A DNA stretch of 64,000 nucleotides from the NCBI RefSeq assembly GCF_002289565.1, contig NZ_NTFY01000031.1:122336-186335 (forward strand), written 5' to 3'. Each line of letters opens with the position of its first letter. The first letter of the stretch is position 1. Below are positions 53,476 through 60,853 of the stretch, one piece after another. Source of the stretch: Rhodopirellula sp. SM50. Its GTDB lineage: Bacteria; Planctomycetota; Planctomycetia; Pirellulales; Pirellulaceae. The notes below the pieces were generated by a model that saw nothing but the letters and a program-made list of their open reading frames with translations, made no database searches and was not told the DNA's origin. A program made the translations under genes and the position numbers.

Positions 53476-55455
53476 ATGCGACGAGACAATCTTGAAATCC
53501 CGCAACCGCCCCTAAACGATCGCCCCGGCGATTCGTGGATGCCGGCCGTCGACACGGCCGGATCGACCGGGCACGCCCGCGTCCGCACATGGTCGGGGCG
53601 ACGCCGTCGCTGGACCGTGTTGTTTCTCATCTGCGTTTCGTTGGGTGCTGTGTCAATGTTTGCGATCATGCCCGCGGAGCAATTGTTCAAGCCAGGTGAA
53701 TTGTCGACGCCGCACGCCCAGATTCTGGCCGGTGCCGTTGCCGGTGAAAAATGTGGCGCGTGTCATCATCAAGCTGCGTTTTCATTGGCTGCGTGGTTTC
53801 AATCGGCAAGTGATTCGCATGCGGCTGTGCGACAGTCGGATCTGTGCATGGATTGCCATCACCGTACGATCGATGCGAACCTGGCTTTCGCGGCACACAA
53901 TCTGCCGTTGTCGGTTCGCGATCAGATGACCGAGACGATTCGGCTGGCTTCCAAGCGTTCGGCCGCCGGCAGCACTGGCTTGTTGCCTCGATTGATCCCC
54001 GACGCCGCCGTCGACCAAAACGATGTCGCTTGCCGAACTTGCCATCAAGAGCACCATGGCGCCGAGGGAGACTTGTTGTCGCTGTCAAACAACCAATGCC
54101 AAACCTGTCACAGCAAACGCTTTGGGGCGTTTGCTGATTCACATCCGGATTGGAAGGGTTGGCCGTATGGCCGTGGCGGAGAACTCTCGTTCAATCACGC
54201 GACCCACCAGCAGACGCATTTCCCGTCGAGGAAGTCGGGAGCGGAAAAGTTCGACTGCTCGATCTGCCATCCCGCGGGCCCGACGGGTGAACTGGTTCGC
54301 GTAGCAAGCTACGAAACCAGCTGCCAAACGTGTCACGATGAAGCGATGAATGTGCAGGCAGGAACGGGCATCGATTTGATCGCTCTGCCATCCTTGCCGC
54401 CAAACGCTTTGAACAACGTCAGCGGTTGGCCGGAGGGCGCGACCGGGTTCGCCGACGGAGAGATCTCGCCGCTCGCCGAGTTGATGTTGCGCGCCGATCC
54501 GACGGTGACCAAAATCGTGCGGAGTGTTCCAGGGGGCGATGTCAGTCAGTTATCGATCGAGGACCCGCAAACCAATGAGACGCTTGCTCGACTGGCGAAC
54601 GGTTATCAAACGTTGATTGACGACGTCGGCAGACGTGGCCAATCGGCGATCCAGGAGCGGCTGTTGGAATTGGGGATTTCTCCCGGTCCGTTCCAACCCG
54701 TTCTGCGTTCGCTATCGCCGCAGTTGATCGAGTCGGCCGGCCAGAAATGGTTCACGCGGACCAACTTGACCGGTACGCAAAGTGCCACGATTGCACGACC
54801 GCGGCCGAAGATTCGATTGGTCCTTGCGGACGATGAGGATTTGCTGGAGGCCGAGCTATTGGGATCAAGCCTGCTGGGCGAGCCCGGCGATGAAGACGAA
54901 TTGTTGGAAGATCCGCTTCTTCAGGATCCATTGGTCGGTTCGAAGGATCACTCGTCAACGGTCGTGTCTGATGTTCCGCCGTCCGAGCTGGTGCAAGTCG
55001 GCGGCTGGTATCGCGACGATCAACGCTTTGCGGTCAGCTACCGAGGCAACGGGCATGGCGATCCCGTGATGGTCGGCATGATCGAAACGTTTGCGCAGTT
55101 AGCCGAACACGATCCACTGAAGCAGCGTTTCTTTGATGCACCCTTCGTCGCCGCGTGCGTGTCCTGTCATCCCGGTGCGACCGCGGTTCCCGCAATCTGG
55201 CGGGCGAAACGCTTGGTGGGACAACGCAGCGAATTCACCAAGTTTTCGCATCGTCCCCATCTGAGTGTCTCCGCGCTCGGCGATTGCAGTCACTGTCACC
55301 AAGTTCGTGATCGACGGACGATGCCGGACCATGAATTCGTCTTTGCCGGGTCGGAGTTCAAAGCGTTGGAGCGTGAATCATGCGCGGCGTGCCATCACGC
55401 CAACGCCGCCGGTGAGGACTGCACCCAGTGCCACCGCTACCACCTCAGTCCCTAG
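53476..55455 (+). CDS. Membrane-anchored decaheme c-type cytochrome
   Basis: 659 residues. An Arg-rich leader and one hydrophobic segment (about 46-66, TVLFLICVSLGAVSMFAIMP) anchor it; the rest should be periplasmic. Ten CxxCH heme sites are present at 93, 124, 186, 208, 261, 283, 561, 604, 636 and 649. Six lie in the N-terminal third and four in the C-terminal 100 residues, separated by about 270 residues with no heme and with an acidic stretch (ADDEDLLEAELLG ... GDEDELLEDPLLQDP). Extra His residues (HHQ, HHR, HQEHHG, HATHQQTHF) can give bis-His ligation. With the two upstream genes it makes a complete cytosol-membrane-periplasm electron path. Confidence 0.94.
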   Translation: MRRDNLEIPQPPLNDRPGDSWMPAVDTAGSTGHARVRTWSGRRRRWTVLFLICVSLGAVSMFAIMPAEQLFKPGELSTPHAQILAGAVAGEKCGACHHQAAFSLAAWFQSASDSHAAVRQSDLCMDCHHRTIDANLAFAAHNLPLSVRDQMTETIRLASKRSAAGSTGLLPRLIPDAAVDQNDVACRTCHQEHHGAEGDLLSLSNNQCQTCHSKRFGAFADSHPDWKGWPYGRGGELSFNHATHQQTHFPSRKSGAEKFDCSICHPAGPTGELVRVASYETSCQTCHDEAMNVQAGTGIDLIALPSLPPNALNNVSGWPEGATGFADGEISPLAELMLRADPTVTKIVRSVPGGDVSQLSIEDPQTNETLARLANGYQTLIDDVGRRGQSAIQERLLELGISPGPFQPVLRSLSPQLIESAGQKWFTRTNLTGTQSATIARPRPKIRLVLADDEDLLEAELLGSSLLGEPGDEDELLEDPLLQDPLVGSKDHSSTVVSDVPPSELVQVGGWYRDDQRFAVSYRGNGHGDPVMVGMIETFAQLAEHDPLKQRFFDAPFVAACVSCHPGATAVPAIWRAKRLVGQRSEFTKFSHRPHLSVSALGDCSHCHQVRDRRTMPDHEFVFAGSEFKALERESCAACHHANAAGEDCTQCHRYHLSP

Positions 55456-55873
55456 CGGGGCGTCAACTTCTAACTTAAGGGTGCCGCGAAAAAGGGGTCA
55501 GGTGCGAATGGCGCGGGCGTAACCAGAAAGGGATTCAGCAACCGTTGGTGTTTAGCCTTGAGGCGATTCCCGGTCGCTGCTAAGCAGCGACAGTGGGCGG
55601 CTAAAGTCCAATACCGCTAAGTTGACATGAATGAGGGGGCCCGGACGCTGGCGCGAACCGGCTGATGTCAAACGAATATCAGCCGTTTGGCGCGAGCCTA
55701 CGGGCCCTCATCTGAAGAAACGACGCTTAAATTAGCGGTATTGGGATAAAGCCTGCACACCAACACTCAAGCCCGTGCCAGTCGGGTCAGGTACCACAAA
55801 TGCGAAGCATCCATCGGGCCATTTGGTTCTTGGTACCTGCCCCCTTTTCCGCTTGGGGCACCCTCGGCACGTC
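55456..55873. other. About 420-nt convergent gap filled by a dispersed repeat (copy C)
   Basis: Between the stop of the decaheme cytochrome and the stop of the proline-rich protein. About 55549-55790 matches the unit at 42200-42460 in both arms, but the central palindrome is reversed. Near 55482-55506 and 55787-55860 are short GGGGTCAGGT / GGTACC tracts of uncertain nature. No gene is seen. Confidence 0.7.
55605..55747 (-). repeat. 143-bp palindromic element, copy C, core inverted relative to copy A
   Basis: The left end AATACCGCTAAGTTGAC is followed by ATGAATGAGGGGGCCCGG, which is the reverse complement of the right interior of copy A, and the right interior carries CATCTGAAGAAACGACGCTT, the reverse complement of the left interior of A. 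Yet the flanks (GACAGTGGGCGGCTAAAG on the left, TAAAGCCTGCACACCAACAC on the right) have the same orientation as in A. Confidence 0.9.
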
Positions 55874-56992
55874 TTAACGCGAGGGCCGGTACGGTGCCAA
55901 CACACGTCGGCTGGTCATTGGACGCAGTTGAATCGGTTCTTCGTGACTGACCGGTCGCAATCCGCTGCCCACCGCGCGTTCGGGCTTTTGGGGCGATTGC
56001 ATCGGTGTCTTGGGCGTGGGGTATACCGGTTGGTAGGTCTTCGCGATCACTCGGCTGGCACGTTCCAACATCGGCCGGATGGAGCCGTATTGCCGGCGCA
56101 ATCGAGCGGCGTCCTCCTCAAAGGGATCATCCAGGTCCTCCAGATCATCCAACGCATCAAAGATCGAGCCTTCCTTTTTCGGTCGCGTTGGGGGTTCGAC
56201 CGGGCTTGGCGTGGGTGGCAGTTCGGGGAGTGAGGGAGGCGAGATCTGCGGATCGCCGAGAGGATCCGGCGAATCGGAGCCCGGCTCGGGAAGGGGCATC
56301 GCAGGCGTTGCGGGGCGCGGCGTCGGAACCGGTTCGGCAGGAATCGTCGGTGGTGGTGTGAGCGTGGGGCGGCCCGTTGGTTCCGCCACCGGTGGGGCGG
56401 CGGGGGCCTCTTGACGGCGTGACGATTGCGTGGGGTCGGGCGGGGCCGGCGCGGCAGGCTTGGGGGTTTCAAGCTTAGGCGCTGCTTGCTTCGGAGCAGC
56501 TTGTTTAGGCGCCGGGGCCAGTGGCGGGACGGTTGGCAATCGAGGCGCCGCGGTCGATGGTGGCGCCACGGGTTTGGGTGCCGACGGCAGAGTGGGGATT
56601 TCCAACGCCGGCGGAGTGGTTGATTCGAGGTCCGTCATCCAGGGGGCCGAATCGCATCCACCGTCGCAGCCGCGCGTGGTGCATCCGGCGTTGCAGCAAC
56701 GGTCCAAACCCAGCAGTTTCTCGATGCCGCCGGCGACCGTGTCGAGTGTCTTGTAGATCGGGTTTGAGGTCCGACCGGTTTGTCCGCAGCTGCCACAGTC
56801 GCACGGCCCTTGATCGCCTCTGACGGAGTAGGCATCACAAGCGGTGTCGGCTGCCGACGCTTGGGGCTGGCCCAGCAACGAAAACGCAGAAATTCCAGTG
56901 GCAAGGCTGGTCAGCACCAGGGCTTTGCCTACTTGCCAGCCGCGTCGGCGTGTCCGGGACGACACACGTTTGATGGGGGGAGTCAAAGTCAT
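55874..56992 (-). CDS. Secreted Cys-rich and Pro-rich protein of unknown function
   Basis: 372 residues from the ATG at 56992; a TTG three codons upstream is unlikely. A basic leader and hydrophobic segment (ALVLTSLATGISAFSLLGQP) form a signal peptide ending near ASA. A Cys-rich part follows with GPCDCGSCGQTG, LDRCCNAGCTTRGCDGGCDS (11 Cys in about 60 residues), then a Pro/Ala-rich region of about 150 residues, and an acidic segment FDALDDLEDLDDPFEEDAAR. It resembles cell-wall or surface proteins of planctomycetes, but I know no function. Possibly cross-linked by disulfides. Confidence 0.8.
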   Translation of the reverse strand: MTLTPPIKRVSSRTRRRGWQVGKALVLTSLATGISAFSLLGQPQASAADTACDAYSVRGDQGPCDCGSCGQTGRTSNPIYKTLDTVAGGIEKLLGLDRCCNAGCTTRGCDGGCDSAPWMTDLESTTPPALEIPTLPSAPKPVAPPSTAAPRLPTVPPLAPAPKQAAPKQAAPKLETPKPAAPAPPDPTQSSRRQEAPAAPPVAEPTGRPTLTPPPTIPAEPVPTPRPATPAMPLPEPGSDSPDPLGDPQISPPSLPELPPTPSPVEPPTRPKKEGSIFDALDDLEDLDDPFEEDAARLRRQYGSIRPMLERASRVIAKTYQPVYPTPKTPMQSPQKPERAVGSGLRPVSHEEPIQLRPMTSRRVLAPYRPSR

Positions 56993-57433
56993 GGGGATCA
57001 ACGTCTCTCGTTCCAGCCGGAAACCATTAGGGAATCAGTCCTTCGTCGAAAAACCTTATCGACGAGAAACAATCCGGATGACCAAAAGAATCGGCACGTC
57101 CGGCACACAGGTCGTAAATCGCCCAGCTTGACAGCTTCGGTTTTGGAAATTTCCTGCGTCGGGTGACAGCACGGGGCACCGCTGGCGGGGCGATCGGCTC
57201 GGTTTGATCGAACCGAATCCCGGCGACGCCATGCCCTTTGGGCGGCCGCCGGCCCCAAAACAGCGATCTGAGGCGGCTAGAAAAACATTCGTCGCTGGAG
57301 ACCGTCTCGGGGGTCGGTTGTGTATTGATTCGGTCGGTGACGGCCTGTCGCAGGGGCGATTTATTCGGAGCAAAACGCTAGACTGTGCGCGTTGACCGTC
57401 CCACTTCCGCTTTGCACATCAGAGACACACGCA
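56993..57433. promoter_or_regulatory. Divergent control region upstream of acnA and the Pro-rich protein
   Basis: About 440 nt without a credible gene. It should hold the promoters for both directions. The frame upstream of acnA is open from a TTG at 57392, but the family N-terminus begins only at 57434. No repeat of the palindrome families is present. Confidence 0.5.
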
Positions 57434-60142
57434 GTGAGTTTTGACCCGTTTAGCGTCCGCGACCAATTCGAAACCGGCAGCGGAGCAGCCACCATTTACC
57501 GGCTCAGCAAATTGCAAGACGCCGGACTCGGACAAATTGATCGGATGCCCTTCTCGATTCGAGTGCTGCTCGAGTCGGTATTGCGCAACTGCGATGGTTT
57601 TTCCGTCAGCGAAGAGGACGTGAAAAACCTCGCCGCCTGGAATGCGAAGGCGCCTGAGAAACAGGAAGTGCCGTTCAAGCCGTACCGCGTCGTGTTGCAG
57701 GACTTCACCGGCGTGCCGGCCGTCGTCGACTTGGCCGCCATGCGTTCGGCGATGCAGCGGATCGGCGGCGACCCCAACAAAATCAATCCGCTGATCCCGG
57801 TGGACCTGGTCATCGACCACAGCGTCCAAGTGGATTTCTTCGGCAGCGAATCGTCGCTCGGCCAAAACGTCGAAATCGAGTTCCAGCGAAATCGCGAGCG
57901 CTACGAATTCTTGCGTTGGGGACAGCAAGCGTTTGACAATTTCCGTGTCGTTCCGCCCAACGTCGGAATCGTGCACCAAGTCAACTTGGAATACCTGGCA
58001 CACGTCGTGGCGATTCGCGACACCGGTGACGGGCCGGTCGCCATGCCCGACACTCTGGTCGGAACGGACAGCCACACCACGATGATCAACGGCCTGGGCG
58101 TCCTCGGTTGGGGCGTCGGTGGGATCGAAGCCGAAGCGAACATGTTGGGCCAACCGTTGTACATGTTGATGCCGGAAGTGATCGGGTTTGAATTGACCGG
58201 CAAACTGCCGTCGGGTGCGACGGCGACCGACATGGTGCTGCGCGTGGTCGAACTGCTGCGTGCCGAAGGCGTGGTCGGCAAATTTGTCGAGTTCTTCGGA
58301 ACCGGGATGAACGCGATGAGCGTTGCCGACCGGGCGACGATCGCCAACATGGCACCCGAATACGGTGCGACGATGGGCTTCTTTCCCGTCGACGACGTGA
58401 CACTGACTTATTTGCGTCAAACCGGACGTCCCGAAACCGGCGTGCAACTGGTCGAACGTTATTGCAAAGAACAGGGGCTGTTCCGGACCGATGACGGTCC
58501 CACCCTGAACTACACCAAGACGCTGTCGTTGGATTTGGGAACCGTTGAACCGAGCTTGGCCGGTCCCAAGCGTCCGCAGGATCGGATTTCGCTTTCCAAC
58601 ATGAAATCGGCTTTCAACGAAGCCCTGACCGCGCCGATCGGCAAGACCGGGTTCGGGCTCGATCCGGGCGATCTGGACCACAAGGGCACGATCCAAGACA
58701 ACGGGAAGAGCAGCCAGATTGGACACGGTGCGGTCGTGATCGCCGCGATCACGTCTTGCACCAACACCAGTAACCCGTCGGTGATGATCGGCGCGGGGTT
58801 GTTGGCCAAGAAGGCTGCCGAGCGAGGATTGAAGGTTCCGTCGCATGTCAAAACCAGTTTGGCGCCGGGCTCCCGTGTCGTCACCGAGTACTTGGACAAA
58901 GCCGGATTGACCGAACCGCTCAAGACGCTCGGGTTCCACACCGTCGGCTATGGTTGCACGACCTGCATCGGCAACAGCGGTCCGTTGCCGGCACCGGTCG
59001 CCGAAGCGATCGAGTCGGGTGACCTGGTCGCGTCGGCCGTGCTGAGCGGAAACCGTAACTTTGAAGGCCGCGTCAATCCGCTGACACGAGCCAACTATTT
59101 GGCGAGCCCGCCGCTGGTGGTCGCCTACGCTCTGGCCGGAACCACGGACATCGATCTGGTCACCGAACCGTTGGGCAAAGACGCCAAAGGTCATGACGTC
59201 TTCTTGAAAGAGATTTGGCCGTCGGCGGAAGAGATTTTGGAGACCATCCAAACCTCAATCGATCCCGATATGTTCACTCGCCAGTACAACGAGGCGGTCG
59301 AAGGGAACGAGTTGTGGAACGCGATCGATGCCGCCGAAGGTGCGATTTATCCATGGAGTGAAGAGAGCACGTATATCCACCATCCGCCATTTTTGGATCA
59401 CGTGACCGGGGACGCGGTTCCCCCGATCGGTCCGATCGAAGGCGCACGATGCCTGGTGTTGTTGGGCGATTCGGTCACCACCGACCATATTTCTCCGGCC
59501 GGTGCGATCGCTTCGGATGGCCCTGCCGGTAAGTTCCTGCAAGAAGTCGGCGTTCCGATCAAGGAATTCAACAGTTTCGGGTCACGCCGCGGTAACGACC
59601 GTGTGATGGTCCGCGGCACGTTTGCCAACATTCGCATCCGCAACCAATTGGCGCCGGGAACCGAGGGCGGTGTCACGCGATACTTGCCCACCAACGAGGT
59701 GACCAGCATTTACGACGCGTCGATGCGGTACCAGCAGGAAGGCACTCCGTTGGTCGTCTTGGCCGGCACCGAGTACGGAACCGGCAGCAGCCGCGACTGG
59801 GCGGCCAAGGGCACGATGTTGTTGGGCGTCAAAGCGGTGATCGCGGCGAGCTACGAACGGATTCACCGCAGCAACCTCGTCGGCATGGGTGTCTTGCCGT
59901 TGGAATTCGCCGACGGAAAAACGTGGCAGGCGCTCGGCTTGACCGGCGAAGAAACGTTCTCGATCCCTGATCTGTCGGATGACCTGGAGCCCCGCAGCAC
60001 CATCACCGTCACGGCAACCGCCGAAGACGGCGCCGTCAATACCTTTGATTGCATCGTGCGGATCGACACCCCGGTCGAACTGCAGTACTACCGCAACGGC
60101 GGGATCCTCCCGACCGTCCTCCGAAATCTGGCCCAGGCTTAA
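57434..60142 (+). CDS. acnA: Aconitate hydratase A
   Basis: 902 residues from a GTG at 57434, which gives the family-like N-terminus [20 protein letters not shown]; a TTG at 57392 would add 14 residues. It isomerises citrate to isocitrate in the TCA cycle. The Fe-S cluster ligands are visible in [20 protein letters not shown] (one Cys) and [14 protein letters not shown] (two Cys). The C-terminal swivel domain carries [40 protein letters not shown] and [16 protein letters not shown]. Complete and intact; AcnA/IRP type, not AcnB. Confidence 0.97.
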   Translation: MSFDPFSVRDQFETGSGAATIYRLSKLQDAGLGQIDRMPFSIRVLLESVLRNCDGFSVSEEDVKNLAAWNAKAPEKQEVPFKPYRVVLQDFTGVPAVVDLAAMRSAMQRIGGDPNKINPLIPVDLVIDHSVQVDFFGSESSLGQNVEIEFQRNRERYEFLRWGQQAFDNFRVVPPNVGIVHQVNLEYLAHVVAIRDTGDGPVAMPDTLVGTDSHTTMINGLGVLGWGVGGIEAEANMLGQPLYMLMPEVIGFELTGKLPSGATATDMVLRVVELLRAEGVVGKFVEFFGTGMNAMSVADRATIANMAPEYGATMGFFPVDDVTLTYLRQTGRPETGVQLVERYCKEQGLFRTDDGPTLNYTKTLSLDLGTVEPSLAGPKRPQDRISLSNMKSAFNEALTAPIGKTGFGLDPGDLDHKGTIQDNGKSSQIGHGAVVIAAITSCTNTSNPSVMIGAGLLAKKAAERGLKVPSHVKTSLAPGSRVVTEYLDKAGLTEPLKTLGFHTVGYGCTTCIGNSGPLPAPVAEAIESGDLVASAVLSGNRNFEGRVNPLTRANYLASPPLVVAYALAGTTDIDLVTEPLGKDAKGHDVFLKEIWPSAEEILETIQTSIDPDMFTRQYNEAVEGNELWNAIDAAEGAIYPWSEESTYIHHPPFLDHVTGDAVPPIGPIEGARCLVLLGDSVTTDHISPAGAIASDGPAGKFLQEVGVPIKEFNSFGSRRGNDRVMVRGTFANIRIRNQLAPGTEGGVTRYLPTNEVTSIYDASMRYQQEGTPLVVLAGTEYGTGSSRDWAAKGTMLLGVKAVIAASYERIHRSNLVGMGVLPLEFADGKTWQALGLTGEETFSIPDLSDDLEPRSTITVTATAEDGAVNTFDCIVRIDTPVELQYYRNGGILPTVLRNLAQA

Positions 60143-60154
60143 TTTTTATCAACC

Positions 60155-60493
60155 ATGAGTGACATTCACAGTCAGTACAACGACGTCGAAAAACTGATCG
60201 ACGACGAGAAGTTCAGCGAAGCGATCGAAGGTTTGAATTCGATTCTCGAGCAAGACGAGACGTTCGTGCTCGGACACCTTGCCCTCGCCCGCGTCTACAC
60301 CAAGACCGGACAGCATGACGAGGCGATCCGACACGGCGAAAAAGCGTGTGAATTGGAGCCGAACGATCCGTTCAACTTCACCGCCATGAGCGTGACGTAC
60401 CAACGCGCCTGGGCCGGAACCCAGGAGCAGCAGTACATCACCAAAGCCGAAGACGCGATGGCGAAGGCGCAGATGCTGCAATCGCAGTCCTGA
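60155..60493 (+). CDS. Small tetratricopeptide-repeat protein
   Basis: 112 residues. Two to three TPR-like helical pairs: KFSEAIEGLNSILEQDETFV and LGHLALARVYTKTGQHDEAI with RHGEKACELEPNDPFNF, then a further helix near the C-terminus. The gene begins 12 nt after acnA and is probably co-transcribed. TPRs bind other proteins; the partner is unknown. Confidence 0.9.
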   Translation: MSDIHSQYNDVEKLIDDEKFSEAIEGLNSILEQDETFVLGHLALARVYTKTGQHDEAIRHGEKACELEPNDPFNFTAMSVTYQRAWAGTQEQQYITKAEDAMAKAQMLQSQS

Positions 60494-60574
60494 GTGGCTA
60501 AAAGCTAACTGCTAACGATTGAGCACGCGCCACTGGCTGACGCCACGTGCTGGGATGACCGGGCGTGTGCCGGT

Positions 60575-60688
60575 CTGTTGATTTAATCCGACCACACGCG
60601 GGATCAGCCGTTTCGCGCGAGCGTACGGGCCTCTCGCACGAAGACCCGGGCCCGTAGGCTCGCGCCAAACGGCTGATTAGATCAACAG
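60575..60688. repeat. 114-bp palindromic element, copy D (related core, different ends)
   Basis: Ends CTGTTGAT (60575-60582) and ATCAACAG (60681-60688) are exact complements. The interior ATCAGCCGTTTCGCGCGAGC, GTACGGGCC pairs with GGGCCCGTAGGCTCGCGCCA, AACGGCTGAT. The core blocks are the same as in copies A-C, but the terminal TACCGCTAAG repeats are missing, so this is a related shorter class. Confidence 0.85.
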
Positions 60689-60715
60689 CTCGTAACGCCA
60701 CGTGCTGAGATGTAA

Positions 60716-60825
60716 GCGGGACGCGTGAGCGAGCGGCGCCCCAGCGGGACGCGTGAGCGAGCGGCGCCCCAGCGGGACGCGTGAGCGAGCGGCGCCCCAG
60801 CGGGACGCGTGAGCAAGCGGCGCGT
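60716..60825 (-). repeat. Four tandem 28-bp units, opposite orientation to the 45611 array
   Basis: GCGGGACGCGTGAGCGAGCG, followed by GCGCCCCA, repeats with starts at 60716, 60744, 60772 and 60800. On the complementary strand it is the same unit as at 45611-45786 with one consistent base difference. The first three units are nearly identical, suggesting recent amplification. Confidence 0.92.
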
Positions 60826-60853
60826 GAGTGATTTCTCACGCGCGCCACCTGGT

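Larger units (their letters stand above)
60494..60853. other. 360-nt gap with two repeat types
   Basis: Contains a palindromic element (60575-60688), a 28-bp tandem array (60716-60825) and, at 60524-60551, the dispersed GCGCCACTGGCTGACGCCAC repeat related to 48846-48861. It lies between convergent genes, so transcription from both sides may end here. No gene is seen. Confidence 0.7.

Noticed and set aside
52422..53495. 357-codon plus-strand frame overlapping the cytochrome b-like gene
   Set aside because: It overlaps the ferredoxin fusion and the membrane cytochrome in another frame, has no hydrophobic pattern, and is Arg/Gly-rich.
57419..59251. 610-codon open frame on the minus strand inside acnA
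   Set aside because: It lies fully opposite a complete, motif-rich aconitase; its translation is Arg/His/Gln-rich with no domain. It is a codon-bias shadow, common in high-G+C genes.
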